Positions 21,927 through 33,406 of a stretch of DNA of 64,000 nucleotides are shown piece by piece (position 1 is the first letter of the stretch; the number at the start of each line of letters is the position of its first letter). The translations under genes and the position numbers were made by a program. Below the pieces are notes generated by a model that saw only the letters and a program-made list of their open reading frames with translations, ran no database searches and was not told where the DNA came from. Source of the stretch: Cymbomonas tetramitiformis (Eukaryota > Chlorophyta > Pyramimonadophyceae > Pyramimonadales > Pyramimonadaceae); assembly GCA_001247695.2 (NCBI GenBank), contig LGRX02003775.1:1-64000 (forward strand), written 5' to 3'.

Positions 21927-22455
21927 TGGCAGTAGGCTTCGGGCTGCCCGCGCCTCTGGCGGGAGGCCCCCCCATTCTACCCCTGCTTCGAGTCCTGGCG
22001 GGGATGAGGCCTCCGACCCTATCATTCGGATGTCCACTTTGCGGAGTCGCCCAACGCCGATTTCTCGGTCTGCGACCTCTGTTGAGTTCCACGCCAACTG
22101 CAATGCCTGGGTCTCCACCGTCCACCCCGGTTCGGGCTTCCCAACGAGAAGAATTCACGGACAAGCTCGACTAAACCTTCTCCTACGGGGAGGAGTTATC
22201 CAAACTACTTCGTGCCCACGGCTTTAAGCCCAATGTTGGCATTACCCTTGATGGACCCGAAGCTGAGTCCGATTTCGCTGTCCTCTTGGCCAATATGTCA
22301 CATGTCTTTGGCCCTGTATCCCGCGACGAGTTTCTGAAGCTTCTGGATCTGGAGAAAGAGTACGACGTCTACCACCTGACCCTGAACGAGCTCATTTACG
22401 TCGTCCTCCCAACGGTTCTTCGTGGTACTGCCCTGACTGTCAGGGTCATGACCGA
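21927..22455 (+). pseudogene. H-element gag-like gene, N-terminal region (start at 14823)
   Basis: Removing element F and one CCTCT joins 14823-14845 to this segment in frame. The result starts MSAANAPLGSRLRAARASGG and runs through a Ser/Pro/Arg-rich leader. One frameshift near 22145 and a TAA in EFTDKLD-stop interrupt it. The frame then gives SYGEELSKLLRAHGFKPNVG and HLTLNELIYVVLPTVLRGTA. By layout this matches the N-terminal gag region of F and G, on the opposite strand. It stops being coding at about 22455, where a repeat begins. The next H-type piece is at 32983. Confidence 0.6.
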
Positions 22456-22680
22456 TGACATATGTGTCATACATGTCATACGTGTCATACCTGTCAGACA
22501 TGTCATACCATGTCATGTCATGTCGTGTCATATATTATTATGACAGTCGTCAGTACGGTCGACCATGACTGTACATGTCAAGTCGCGTCATATATTATTA
22601 TGACAGTCGTCGGTACGGTCGACGATGACTGTACATGTCGCCAGATGATAATGTCACATCATCTGTCATTATTCAAGGAA
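22456..22680. repeat. GTCATA-type repeat and 50-bp direct duplication
   Basis: Short units of the type CATGTCATACGTGTCATAC are followed by two copies of a segment of about 55 bp. Each copy starts GTCATATATTATTATGACAG and ends in GACTGTACATGTC (22529-22581 and 22586-22640). It interrupts the H gag region. I could not find flanking duplications to define it as an element. Confidence 0.6.
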
Positions 22681-22689
22681 AGACTTGAA

Positions 22690-25600
22690 TGACCCTGTCA
22701 TCGAGAGTTCGTACGTCGAACTCGAAGATGGCAAAGCAAAGATACATCTTGAAACAAGAACCATCTTCGCTTTAAGCATGTGCGGAACACGCATGCACAG
22801 TATGAACGAACTAGTCGTTATTACAATACTGGTCGTTCAACCTACGTCTCGGGTTCACAACCCAATGGCGGTACCATCTACGATGATGGGAGACGTATGG
22901 TACAAAGTGAGGAAGCGTTGTGCTTCAGCAGTTATTCATTCAGAGACTGCAACTCACAACCCGCCGCTATATTGTTACACTTGTGTGTGCCGTTCAACAG
23001 CACAGTGTTTATTTGATATACTGTATAATATTTGTGGGCTCGCATATCAGCCCTAACATAATGGTATTCTCGTCCAGGCACGATACGAGAACTCGAGTGG
23101 GTGCAGCGTCAGACGTAGTATAGATTATATTGTTCGCAGGTTGCAGGTTGGCGCATAAAGACGATAGCGCACATATCGAATAACTGCACAGCGAATAAGT
23201 GATAACAGCACGTTCGAATATCGACTAACACAGCATTCGCAAAGGAATCTACATTTTTCATATCGGCGCGATAAGGTGTGCGCACAGTATACTGATTGCG
23301 CACATATGATGTCAAAACTCGCAGGATTGTCACTGTATGCGAGATGAAGACGCGCGAATGAAAAAATGATCATCAGCATATATGATTGCATCAACTGCGA
23401 CAGGACGTACAAATTTCGTTAACAGCGCGCTCGCATTCTTTCATGCGACTTACATCAATAACGATGACATACTTTGCGAAATGATCGTCAGCATCGATTT
23501 TTGCAAATAATCCTTTCGCACTGTTCGCAATAATCAGCGCGTACGATGATTTCTTGCCTGTCAGCACGATATGCATTTTCCATGATTTCATCAGATGCGA
23601 TGGACGCTCGATTTTAGTGCGTACGATTCCTGATGTGTCTACATGCAGCGAAACATGCGATATGTACAACGCGCGTCAATACCCTCTGCAGAATAAATGT
23701 ACACTCGCAGGGATACATGGGATAGACGCATGATGGACGTACAATCATTATACTGCTGTGGACACACGATCATTATACTGCTGTGGACGCATTATCACTA
23801 TTGCTGCTGTGAATGTACTATCATCATACTGCAGCAATTTACAAATGTTCTGATGACTGCACAAATATTCTTAATCATCAGCATTCATGCTCATCAGAAA
23901 TATAATAATGTGTGCACAATATGTGTGTGTGGATCAACACACACACACACATGCACACATGCACACACATCACTTGCAGCAATCACCAACATGCAGTACA
24001 TGCATTATTATGCCATGTATACATTTTATGCTGAGTGATTGCAACATTGTGAATTGTGCATGCATTAATAATACAGCTTGATCACGATGCCAGCTGTAAT
24101 ATATATATATCAGTTTGATCACGATAGCAACTGGTATATTAGCATCATGTTGTGATACATGAACATTGCATAAGCACATTGCAGTGCATGCTAAATTATA
24201 TTAGAACCCATACAGTATAAGGTGCCTGTTCAGTAATCTTAACACAGTAATTAGCTCAATGTGACCCGGTGCAGTCGAGATACTCCTCGGACAACATATT
24301 GTTCTACTGTGGATTACTGAAAGGATACTCACCGGAGCTGTATGTGAAATATACCCAGCAACTCATTTTGTAATGAGATCATTATGGAATTACAATAATC
24401 CCTAAACTTGATATATCATGTTAGATGTATTCAGTGCATGGTATGCTGACTATCTTGCATGATGAATTGTCTAGGATATTGTAATATCCAGAACATATCC
24501 TACTGTAAAGTGTGTAAAAGTTATCTTACACACACACACACACACACTGATAAAAGTGCTAATCAGTAAGCACTGCATACACACACACTGCATTGTATGT
24601 ATTAACATTCACTGATTCAAAGTGAATTGATTAACTTAAATATCTACTATGTGTATGATAATGTACATACCACTTTCCAAACACATGTGCGTGGAAAGTG
24701 TCAGTGATTGCGATAGATAAGGGAGCAGGATAAGACAACATGCTGTAGGGCTGGATGGAGTTATCTCCAGACCCGAAGGCAAGATACTGCACCCATGAAA
24801 CAGCTGGTAACTGTTGGGTGCAGTCCACTCGTCATTCCACATATCATCGCTGGAGCAATAACAACAACTACGTTGCATATTGACAGTTGATTCAGATCTG
24901 ATCAGTTCAAATGCATGCAACTCTCAGATCAGTATCTACATGACATCTGATAATAATTGTTAAGGACGACACACACATACAAATGTGTTGTGTTAAATTG
25001 CTGTGATTGTATCAAGCAATGTCCAGATATGTTCTAAATAAGAAATATCATTTTGATAAATCTTAGAGCACACACCTATGCTCAGAACAGATCATAGATT
25101 GACAAATATCACTAAAGTGGATGTTCCTAACTGGATGTTCCCACTTAAGTTGATAACTTATATATCACCAGAATGTACATTTGCTGCCATGGGTTTAAAT
25201 CAGTAAAACCCAGAAATGCTATCAACCATAGATGTTAATATACAGCACAATTCACTTATTTGCCATTAAATTTATCATGTGCAAAAGTGAAGTTTATTGC
25301 AGTGATTCTGTACTTTACATTCCACATACACACTGAGATATGTCACCGAGGCAATATATCAGATAGCCGAAAAAGCTGTAAAATGGGTAAAAAACTTCCA
25401 CGTTTAATTTCAAAATTGAAATTTCGACCCCATTTTATTTTGAATTATGATTCTATACCTATTAAGGTATCAGAAAAACATAATGACCATGGTCATATCT
25501 CGTGTAACACCCTAGATATTAGGTGTGTAATATATAGGGGTATACATGTTGGCTGTAACAAAATGCGTAAAAATCCTCCACGCATGATTTCAAAATGAAA

Positions 25601-26246
25601 AATTCGGGTTGATTTTTTTTGTTGATCTGATTATTCAGCTATCACTGAATAATCCCTGATTTATGCAGCACTTGTAACACCCTGTAACACCCTAATAAAT
25701 GAATGTGTGTGTCAAGGGTGTAACGTACCCCGCTCTGAAAACCACCTTACATTCATTTAGGTATTAAATGCAGTTTTGCTTAAAAACCTTTGCAAAAAAA
25801 TTATACTGCTTATTTTTTTCCCTATTTTAGGGTTACTGATATCATGTAACACCCTAATCATATTATTGGGTGAAAGGGCCACTGTAACATTACATGCCCT
25901 AAAATGCTACTATAATTTCGATAAACTTCGTATTTAGCATTAACATATCATGCTGTTTTCGACACAGGCATGATTATATATCGGGCAACAACCCAAGAAC
26001 TGTAACAGATGCTTCCTATATGGAATGCATGCTATTTATGAGGTATTGGCAATTGACAACTGCCTTATATCACACGCTTCCTTGAGGGGGGAAGAAGGTG
26101 GATATATATATATACTTACCTCATTATTATGTACGAATGTACTATATGTATGTGAACATACCGATATACCATATATAACATATAAATCACACACACTCAG
26201 TTAGACAATTAGCTGAAGGTATTTTGGTGTTGTGTTTTGTTTTTAG
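22690..26246. other. AT-rich region upstream of the gypsy element
   Basis: No confident gene. A stretch of about 250 bp (22690-23000) may be a gag remnant, for example NTHAQYERTSRYYNTGRSTY in one frame, but it is frameshifted. A 30-bp unit with CATTATACTGCTGTGGACRC is repeated four times at 23735-23835. AC dinucleotide runs lie at 23938-23970 and 24532-24547. TGTAACACCCTAA-like words recur between 25505 and 25880. The 5' LTR and leader of the gypsy element should be in the last 2 kb. I cannot mark them, because the 3' LTR needed for comparison is missing. Confidence 0.5.
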
Positions 26247-27650
26247 ATGGTTACAATCGAAGAGGAAGAGCATGAGATTCCTGATATTAACCCAGATCAT
26301 TCTAAATGGTTTTTCGACATCCTCGGTTCATACGATGCATACAGTCGGTTTAAAATCCCGAAGTGGATCGCTGGTTATGCCGATACACTAACCAGATATG
26401 ACCACATAGGCTATTATGACAACATCAGTCGCATGAAGCCAGATATGAGCCGATACAAGGATCCTGCCAATGAGCCTCAGGCACCAGAAACCGAGTACAC
26501 TGAAGACAGTCCTCCGATGGTCTTTGTAGATCCAGATGCAGATTCAGTCCCAGCACCAGCACCAGCTCCACCTAGTTTGGTCCCAAAGGTGAAAATGACA
26601 CCACCTAGGGAATTCAAAACAGGACAGGACGCAGAGGTCTGGTTGGACACGGTGGACAGATATTTTCAGTTCACCTATCCAGGTGTCAATGATAAGGACT
26701 TGATCACAGTGTTTTTGACTCTCATACAGAATAACGATAGACACTATTTTCAGGTCTTGGCAAAACAGCCATATACCACCTATGAGATGGTCAGACAGAC
26801 ATTCCTCAGACAATTTGGTAATCCTCATAAGAGATCAGTAGCCAAGAAACACCTTATGGCACTGACTCAAGGAACCCAAACCTTTGCAGATTATTTGCGC
26901 ACATTTACATCACTGGCTTCTCTAGCAGCAGTTGATTTGAATGATGTGCTAATAAAGGACAGATTCGTCACCAGTATGGATCCTGATCTCCGCAGACAGT
27001 TCCAACTCAGATACCTGACAGAAGAGCAGAGGAACAATCTGTCGTGGCAAGAAACCACACAGGTATTGCTTGATTTGAATTACGTCATTCACTCAAAGCA
27101 ATCAGAAACCCTTCACTATCGGGGTCAGAAGGAGCAGTCATCTGGAGGTCCAGCCAAGAAGGAAAAGGACAGAGGACGTGGCCAGAAGCCATATGACAGA
27201 TTCAACAAAAATCGGAATCAGAATCAGAATGGCAGCCAGAACTCCAATCAGAATCGGAACAAGGGAAAAGGTGGAAAAGGCAAGGGAAAAGGAGAAGGAA
27301 AATCACAGAATAATAAGACTTGCAATCGTTGTGGTCGTGTTGGTCACATCGAGAAGGATTGTTTTGCCACCAGGACCGATGATGGAAAGGAGATCAAGGG
27401 TAAGCCACCAGCTCAGAGTCCTTACCAGGATCGGAGACAGCAGCAGCAGAATCAGGGTGCTAAGGATGGGTCTGGCAAACTCATCAATACGATCAACACC
27501 TTGGTCAAGGAACTGAAGAGTCAGCACAGCATCAATGCAGCAGTTGAAACTCCAGCTCCAGTTCCAGCTTCAGCTCCAGCTCCTCAGGGAAACTCTCAGG
27601 TACTGCGCAGGTACCGGTGTTTAGAGCACCCTGAGGGTAGATCAGCCTGA
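26247..27650 (+). CDS. gag: Gypsy gag (capsid and zinc knuckle)
   Basis: 467 codons from MVTIEEEEHEIPDINPDHSK. An acidic/Pro-rich N-terminal third (residues 70-110) precedes the retrotransposon capsid region. WLDTVDRYFQFTYPGVNDKD and FLRQFGNPHKRSVAKKHLMA are typical of Ty3/gypsy capsids. A Lys/Asn/Gln-rich basic region follows, then one canonical zinc knuckle, CNRCGRVGHIEKDC (CX2CX4HX4C), near residue 360. A Gln-rich and Pro-rich tail ends the protein. It would form the particle and bind element RNA. The stop at 27648-27650 overlaps the start of the pol frame by about 26 bases. Confidence 0.9.
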   Translation: MVTIEEEEHEIPDINPDHSKWFFDILGSYDAYSRFKIPKWIAGYADTLTRYDHIGYYDNISRMKPDMSRYKDPANEPQAPETEYTEDSPPMVFVDPDADSVPAPAPAPPSLVPKVKMTPPREFKTGQDAEVWLDTVDRYFQFTYPGVNDKDLITVFLTLIQNNDRHYFQVLAKQPYTTYEMVRQTFLRQFGNPHKRSVAKKHLMALTQGTQTFADYLRTFTSLASLAAVDLNDVLIKDRFVTSMDPDLRRQFQLRYLTEEQRNNLSWQETTQVLLDLNYVIHSKQSETLHYRGQKEQSSGGPAKKEKDRGRGQKPYDRFNKNRNQNQNGSQNSNQNRNKGKGGKGKGKGEGKSQNNKTCNRCGRVGHIEKDCFATRTDDGKEIKGKPPAQSPYQDRRQQQQNQGAKDGSGKLINTINTLVKELKSQHSINAAVETPAPVPASAPAPQGNSQVLRRYRCLEHPEGRSA

Positions 27651-30600
27651 AGATGCCACTGAAACAAGTGGCCGGGTTGAGAGTATCTCAGAAGAAGTCC
27701 TTTCCAGTCTGACATTGCAGTTTCAGCAGATGGACAATCCCTCAGAACACATCGCACAGATGCAGTCTCAAACAGCACAGCTGAAATCACAGAAGAAGTT
27801 GTTGTTGTACAAAGGGAAAGTATATGGACAGAGTACTCACATTTTGGTAGATCCAGGAGCCACATCGTCTTTCATCGACAGACAGTTTGCTGCTCAGCTT
27901 GGTATAGCACCCACAGATTCTTCATCATTTTCAGTGGGATTGGCTGGAGGAAGCCAACTACCATGCACATCCTATCTTCCCAAGGCTACATTTTCTCTGG
28001 GCAAGTATAAGGATGCGGAAGATTTCTACATCATTGACATGAAACCATTCACTGTCATTCTGGGTCAAGATTGGTTGGAGAGGAGGAATCCACACATTGA
28101 CTTTCAGACCAAAAATCTGACGATCACTAGGAAGCATTCATCAGGCTCCAGTATTCGCACAGTATTGTCCAGAGTTGAGCAGACTCCAGACTCAGATGAC
28201 CTTCCTGAAATGGAATTGGTCAGCGCCACCACCATGAGGAAGCACCTTCGTCGCATTCGATCCAGTGGTTCGGCTGAAGAAGCCGTAGCTTATCTCTTCT
28301 TTCTCTCAGAGGTCGACGGTGAACTGGTCTTTGCAGCATCAGACTCAGACACCACTATGGAAGACCCCGAGGTCACAGCAGCACGTGATCAAGTGAGAGA
28401 AGACTTTTCAGACATATTCCAGGAGGATCTTCCAGCTGGTCATAGGCCAGAACGGTTTGAAGGTGGTTATCATAGAATCAACATTGAACCTGGGCATAAG
28501 CCACCATCACAGCCAGTACGTACCATTCCAGTACCCATGATGGAGGAGCTCAAACGGCAAATCATTAAATATGTCGAGTTGGGTATCCTTCGTCCATCAT
28601 CATCGCCATATGGGTGCCCAATCATCTTCGCTCCTAAGCCAGGGGGAAAGTGGAGGATGTGTTGCGATTATCGTGCCCTTAACAATATCACCATAAAGGA
28701 CACATATCCGTTGCCACCCCATGATACCCTCCTTGAACAGCTTAAGGGAGCACGCTGGTTCAGTAGATTTGATTTCAACCAGTTTTTCCACCAAATTCCC
28801 ATTCGCCCAGACGACATTCATAAAACTGCTATTCGCACCAGATACGGTTCCTATGAGTGGACAGTCATGCCTTTCGGATTGACCAATGCTCCTGCAACAG
28901 CTCTACGTGTAGGAAATCGGGCATTCTTCGACTTCATCGATCGGTTCCTTGTCATTTTCATGGACGATACCATCGTATACAGTCCGGATTTTGACAGCCA
29001 CGTGAGTCATGTCCGACAGTTTCTCCAGCGTTGCAGAGAACACCAGTTCTTCATCAGGCCTTCCAAGGTGGAGTTGTTCGTCAGATCTATAGACTTTATC
29101 GGACATCACATCTCTGAAGCAGGCCTATCCATCATCGAAGACAGAATCCGAGCAGTCATGGCAATTCAGCCTCCAGTGTCTTATGGTCCTACCGTTGGAA
29201 AGCAGCCTCTACGCCGTATGGCTAAAGATGGCAAGTCATCCCTTCGGTCATTCTTGGGCATGGTCGGTCAATTCAGGAGATTCATACCAAAGTTCTCCAA
29301 AGTTGCCGAGCCGCTCAATCGTCTCCTTAAAGATAATGCAGAGTTTGTCTGGGAATCTGAGCAGCAGCAGGCATTTGATAACCTCAAAAGTGCCATCTGT
29401 AACGCTCCAGTATTGCAGCTTCCAGATCAGAAACTGCCATCTATTATGGAGGTCGATGGATCAGGCACACACGTTGGTCAAGTGATACTCCAGGATCAAG
29501 GAAAAGGTATGAAGCCATGTGGCTATCACAGCGTCACTCTATCCGATACACAGAGACGTTGGCCTATTCCTGAGATCGAGCTATTTGCCATTGTGGAAGG
29601 CTTCCGATTCTTTCGCCACATCTTGTTGGGAGCTCCTGAGACCATAGTACGCTCAGATCATCAGCCACTGGTTTATTTCCAGACCAAATCCACAATGAGC
29701 CCCAAACAGGCACGGTGGTTGGATGAGCTCTCCGAGTACAACTTCCGTATAGAGCATATTGCTGGCGATAAGAATAAGGTCGCAGATGCACTCACTCGTA
29801 TCTCTGCACTTTTTGAACTCACTGATTGTCTTCAGCACATGGACATCAGCGAGGTCATGCCATCTGCAGATCCTACATTCATTGCTCTTATATCCTCTTC
29901 ATCAGCTCATCAGCTACACGACATCATTATATCCGAGTATGATCGTGACACATTTGCACAGACTATATTGGCTAAGCTGACATCATCGACTTCATCACAG
30001 GCAGTCAGCAGCTACAGCTTCGAGCTCATTCAGGGGTTGATCTATCGTAAGACCATATATGGCAGACAGCTGTACATTCCACCAACAGCTAAAGTCCCCA
30101 CAGATGACGGTGAGATCACACAACTTCGCCACATTCTTCTTCATGAGTGCCACTCAGCCACTATTTCTGGTCATGTAGGCAAAAATCGCATGCTTCATCT
30201 TCTGCGTAGCCGGTATTATTGGCCAGGAATGACAACGGCAGCCATCAAGTACATTCGGGAGTGCCCCGTTTGTCAGCGCCAGAAAACGAGGCGACACAAG
30301 CCTTATGGTCAGGCACATATACGATATTCCGTGCCTAAGACAAAATGGCTAGATGTATCTCTTGATTGGATCACTGACCTGCCTATCACCACTAATGGGC
30401 ACGACAGTATATTTGTGGTAATGTGCCAATTCTCTCATCGCTGTCATCTCATTCCCTTCAGCATGACCTGGACAGCTCAGCATACTGCTTCTATCTATAT
30501 GCAGCATATCTTCAAGCTCCATGGTCTTCCGAGGAACATCATCTCAGATCGAGACCCCAGATTCACCTCTACATTCTGGCAGACACTGTGGAAATCTACT

Positions 30601-30706
30601 GGTACGAGATTGTCCATGACGTCATCACACCATCCACAGTCGAATGCTGCCAATGAGAGAAGCCATGCCTTCATTGAGGACATCCTCAGGTACTTTTCAA
30701 ATTGTT
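26247..30706 (+). mobile_element. Ty3/gypsy retrotransposon, 3'-truncated
   Basis: Gag and pol lie in order on the plus strand, with protease, reverse transcriptase, RNase H and integrase in Ty3/gypsy order. Similarity to integrase stops right after the region of the catalytic Glu, at about 30706. GC-rich, unrelated gag-like sequence begins within 40 bases. The integrase C-terminus, 3' untranslated region and 3' LTR are therefore gone. The element is AT-richer than its neighbours, which marks it as separate from the gag-only LTR elements around it. Confidence 0.85.
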
Positions 30707-30708
30707 GA
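27625..30708 (+). CDS. pol: Gypsy pol polyprotein, truncated in integrase
   Basis: The frame is open from 27625 and lies +1 relative to gag, so expression would need frameshifting or an ancestral indel. Domains in order: an aspartic protease with ILVDPGATSSFID (DPGA where DSGA is usual); a reverse transcriptase with KWRMCCDYRALNNITIKDTY, FDFNQFFHQI and the catalytic box FMDD; an RNase H with MEVDGSG, EIELFAIVEG and RSDHQPL; a His/Cys integrase domain ending CPVCQRQK; and the integrase core with DVSLDWI, ISDRDPRF and the Glu of AANERSH. Translation ends nine codons further on, at RYFSNC-stop, before the integrase C-terminal domain. The coding sequence is otherwise intact over almost 1000 codons, so decay is mainly the terminal loss. 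Confidence 0.9.
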   Translation, partial: STLRVDQPEDATETSGRVESISEEVLSSLTLQFQQMDNPSEHIAQMQSQTAQLKSQKKLLLYKGKVYGQSTHILVDPGATSSFIDRQFAAQLGIAPTDSSSFSVGLAGGSQLPCTSYLPKATFSLGKYKDAEDFYIIDMKPFTVILGQDWLERRNPHIDFQTKNLTITRKHSSGSSIRTVLSRVEQTPDSDDLPEMELVSATTMRKHLRRIRSSGSAEEAVAYLFFLSEVDGELVFAASDSDTTMEDPEVTAARDQVREDFSDIFQEDLPAGHRPERFEGGYHRINIEPGHKPPSQPVRTIPVPMMEELKRQIIKYVELGILRPSSSPYGCPIIFAPKPGGKWRMCCDYRALNNITIKDTYPLPPHDTLLEQLKGARWFSRFDFNQFFHQIPIRPDDIHKTAIRTRYGSYEWTVMPFGLTNAPATALRVGNRAFFDFIDRFLVIFMDDTIVYSPDFDSHVSHVRQFLQRCREHQFFIRPSKVELFVRSIDFIGHHISEAGLSIIEDRIRAVMAIQPPVSYGPTVGKQPLRRMAKDGKSSLRSFLGMVGQFRRFIPKFSKVAEPLNRLLKDNAEFVWESEQQQAFDNLKSAICNAPVLQLPDQKLPSIMEVDGSGTHVGQVILQDQGKGMKPCGYHSVTLSDTQRRWPIPEIELFAIVEGFRFFRHILLGAPETIVRSDHQPLVYFQTKSTMSPKQARWLDELSEYNFRIEHIAGDKNKVADALTRISALFELTDCLQHMDISEVMPSADPTFIALISSSSAHQLHDIIISEYDRDTFAQTILAKLTSSTSSQAVSSYSFELIQGLIYRKTIYGRQLYIPPTAKVPTDDGEITQLRHILLHECHSATISGHVGKNRMLHLLRSRYYWPGMTTAAIKYIRECPVCQRQKTRRHKPYGQAHIRYSVPKTKWLDVSLDWITDLPITTNGHDSIFVVMCQFSHRCHLIPFSMTWTAQHTASIYMQHIFKLHGLPRNIISDRDPRFTSTFWQTLWKSTGTRLSMTSSHHPQSNAANERSHAFIEDILRYFSNC

Positions 30709-30743
30709 TTCATGATTCGATTTAACCATCCTCTGGTTTATAG

Positions 30744-31613
30744 GACGAGGAGCCCTTCACGTTCTCCGAGGACTTTGACGTGGGTCTCCGTCCACAGTAC
30801 GCGGGATTAACGCCCACCCAACCCTCAGTCCTTGCTACCCGCGTGCACGAAGCACGCACCGCTCTCCGTGAGCTCAAGCAGGTGGCTGGTGGTGCTGAAT
30901 CCGCCTCTCAGCACTTTCCAATGGTCCACTTCGGTTCGGCCACGCCCTCCGTGGCCGACGATGCCGTCGTGGAGCATGAGCCGGAAGTGGCGATCGAGAC
31001 CGAGGGGGACGCGGTAATTTACCCGAAGCAGTTTGTTGACGGTGGGCCGCCCTTCGAGAAAACTTTTATGGACAACATGTCTGTGCAATTGGGCTTCTTT
31101 GAGCCCGCCCCAGAGGTGTCAGCTAATTCTTTCAATCCCCTCCCTCCGTATATTTCTTCCACGCATGAATCCGCTAGCATGGCTGACACGGAGTCCGACG
31201 ACGGGGACTTGCATGATGCCATCCCACCACCCGCTCCGCGGGTTGGTGGTGTACGGGCACCTTCAATCGGCACATTCCTCACGGCAGCAGCTATCCCTGC
31301 TCTGTTTATGTGTGTGAGCATCGCCTTGATCGACACCGTCACCGCCACTACTACACTTTGTGATGTGGAAATTGCTCCACGGTCGGTGGTGTACGGGTCT
31401 TATTCTGGTTATCAGAATGGCACAGTGGACTACTTCGCTGACCCCGACCTTCTGGTCACTGGGCCGGCTGACTACGGCAACATCTTCAATCTGGACTCTG
31501 GTTTCCTGGACTCTGACTGCTTCGGCATCTACAGTCTGGACTTCCAATTTGAGAACTACAACGACTACAATCTATGCGAACTCTGCTCTGTGGACCACTT
31601 TCAAGGTGGCTAG
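30744..31613 (+). pseudogene. C-terminal part of an H-type gag-like protein
   Basis: 289 open codons start without a plausible ATG, abutting the broken end of the gypsy element. The protein has an acidic middle (STHESASMADTESDDGDLHD) and then a hydrophobic segment (FLTAAAIPALFMCVSIALID). A Tyr/Asp-rich tail with CELC closes it. Acidic region, membrane-like segment and tail come in the same order as at the C-terminus of the G and F proteins. I therefore call it the 3' end of a gag-only LTR element in plus orientation. The N-terminal part and zinc motif are absent. TAG stop at 31611-31613. Confidence 0.6.
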
Positions 31614-31818
31614 AGTTGCTTTCAGAAGCCTAGTAGCACAACTAGATCAGTATCACGGGCACAGCATCCTTCAGTGTGTAGTGCTAGCTAGAGATTTGGG
31701 ACCGCCCTGGCCAAGAGCACAGGCCCCCACTAGCAATTTGTTTCCACCGCTTGAGATGGTGTGTTTTGTTTACCTTGACAATCGACCTGCTCCACCCTAA
31801 CTCTTCCTCCGTAATAGT

Positions 31819-32001
31819 ACAGGGCGGTGTGCTGGATGTGACACCCCGTGTGTGTCACAGTTCTCTGTCTATACTAGTACTCGGTACAGTACGGCTGTCA
31901 CAGGTTTAGTAGGGTTTCCGGCTTAAGCCGAGGTACACTCAATCTAACGGGACTTCTTATGTTATCTTAAGTGTAAGCATTCCGGTGTTTCACCACCTCA
32001 A
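31819..32001 (+). repeat. Possible 3' LTR remnant of an H-type element
   Basis: TGCTGGATGTGACACCCC, 200 bases after the gag-like stop, resembles the start of the F and G LTRs (TGCTGG). It is followed by GTGTGTCACAG and, 160 bases on, by ATTCCGG. These words appear in the same order in the G LTR. No second copy exists in the window, so the boundaries are unproven. Element I is inserted at its right edge. Confidence 0.35.
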
Positions 32002-32003
32002 TA

Positions 32004-32980
32004 TACTGTGGTTACACTATTGATTTTATCCCCCCCCCCACACCATCAATAATTCTTTATTTTCAATAGTATTTTGAGTCGACGCCGAATTAATTATTTT
32101 TTGAAAAGGGGCCTATCGCACGACTATCGCACGCTGAAACTTATTTAATTTTCGAACTATTTCTTGTCGCTTATTTCTCACATATTCCACTTGAGACTTA
32201 ATTAATAACCAACCTATTTATCTATTGATACACACCGCTCATACCACATAATATATATCATACCCTTGCATATCACTATGTTGCATTATACGCCCCCCCC
32301 CGGGCGTAAATTACGCGTAAATTACGTATTTCGGGCCTTGTGAGTTTTACGCGTAACACGTAACACGCCTTAGGAATCTCACCCAAATATAGGCTGAAAT
32401 TCAACCTATATATGAGCTGAAATTCAGCCTATATATGAGGCTATATATGAGCTGAAATTCAGCCTATATATGAGGCTATATATGAGCTGAAATTCAGCCT
32501 AATCCGCGGATTTTGCATATCAAACATTCGTGCTCTGTGGCACTCATCTTTTTTGTTTCTCAGAAGCAGATCACACAACAGTTTCGAGTGTGAGTTTGAA
32601 AGAATGGTGCTGCCGGATGCCGAGTGCGCCGTGCGTGAACCGATTGCGATAGAACACAACGTGGCCTCCTATCGTATGTACGTATGAGATATTATCTGTT
32701 TATCGTATGCACATTGTATATATATCGGTCTGGACCAATAATTATCCCGCTATTTATTTGTCTTGTGACACATGTGTGCCCACCGCCTTATATATTTTCC
32801 CAACTATTTCTTGTCCCTATTGCACAAACACAGGATCTCGAAATAATTAATTAATTGACTATTTCCTTGTTGGTCACTTGTTTGGGGTCAGAGATATTTA
32901 TTTTCCATGAATTGTTTTCGGATTTCGATAATTTCGGTGAATAATTAATTATGGGTAAAATCAATAGTGTAACCACAGTA
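32004..32980. mobile_element. TIR element I (mariner-like, non-coding)
   Basis: The first 25 bases (TACTGTGGTTACACTATTGA plus TTTTA) are perfectly repeated inverted at the right end, and TA dinucleotides flank both sides. A TA target and a long TIR fit a Tc1/mariner-derived non-autonomous element of 977 bp. It has no transposase. The inside is AT-rich and holds an internal tandem repeat at 32383-32505. Confidence 0.85.
32383..32505. repeat. Palindromic tandem repeat inside element I
   Basis: Four copies of a 20-40 bp unit are built on TATATATGAGCTGAAATTCA. Each contains the inverted repeat GCTGAAATTCAGC. Confidence 0.85.
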
Positions 32981-32982
32981 TA

Positions 32983-33406
32983 GTCAGCGCTATATATCTC
33001 ACACAATCACCGCAAGCTCCACCCGTCCTACGCCGATAGCAACCTCGTCCAGGACCTGTACGCCGTCCTTCGTGCATCCGCCTCTGCCTCCCCCCACGTC
33101 ACGCCCCTCTATCTGGTGGTGCTCAGTGAGTTGGGCATGGGCCACCCTTTCACCTACGCCGCCCTCGCCCTTCGCCTCAGCAAGGTTTTCCGTGACGAAT
33201 TCCCGCTGGCGCGCCTGTCCGAGCCGGTGTCTGGTGGTGGTGGCTCAGCGGCTGGTGGTGGTGCCCGAGGCGGTGGTGGCGGGTCTCCTGGGGGCTCCGT
33301 TTATTCCTTCGGCTCACGCCGTAGGGAGAAACCCGTCGGCGATTGGAAGCCCGTTAAGGGCGTCCGCTACCTCCAGTGGGAGGGCAAGGGAAAGCCTTGT
33401 ATCACG
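32983..33406 (+). pseudogene. Central part of H-type gag-like protein
   Basis: An open plus-strand frame reads KLHPSYADSNLVQDLYAVLR, then PFTYAALALRLSKVFRDEFP and a Gly-rich linker. It ends at YLQWEGKGKPCI, where the LTR of G2 begins. It lines up by position with the part of G that follows the N-terminal region. It could be the direct continuation of 21927-22455, which would make everything between an insertion. It could instead belong to a second H copy. G2 (33407) interrupts it; the remainder would lie beyond the right edge of the window. Confidence 0.5.
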
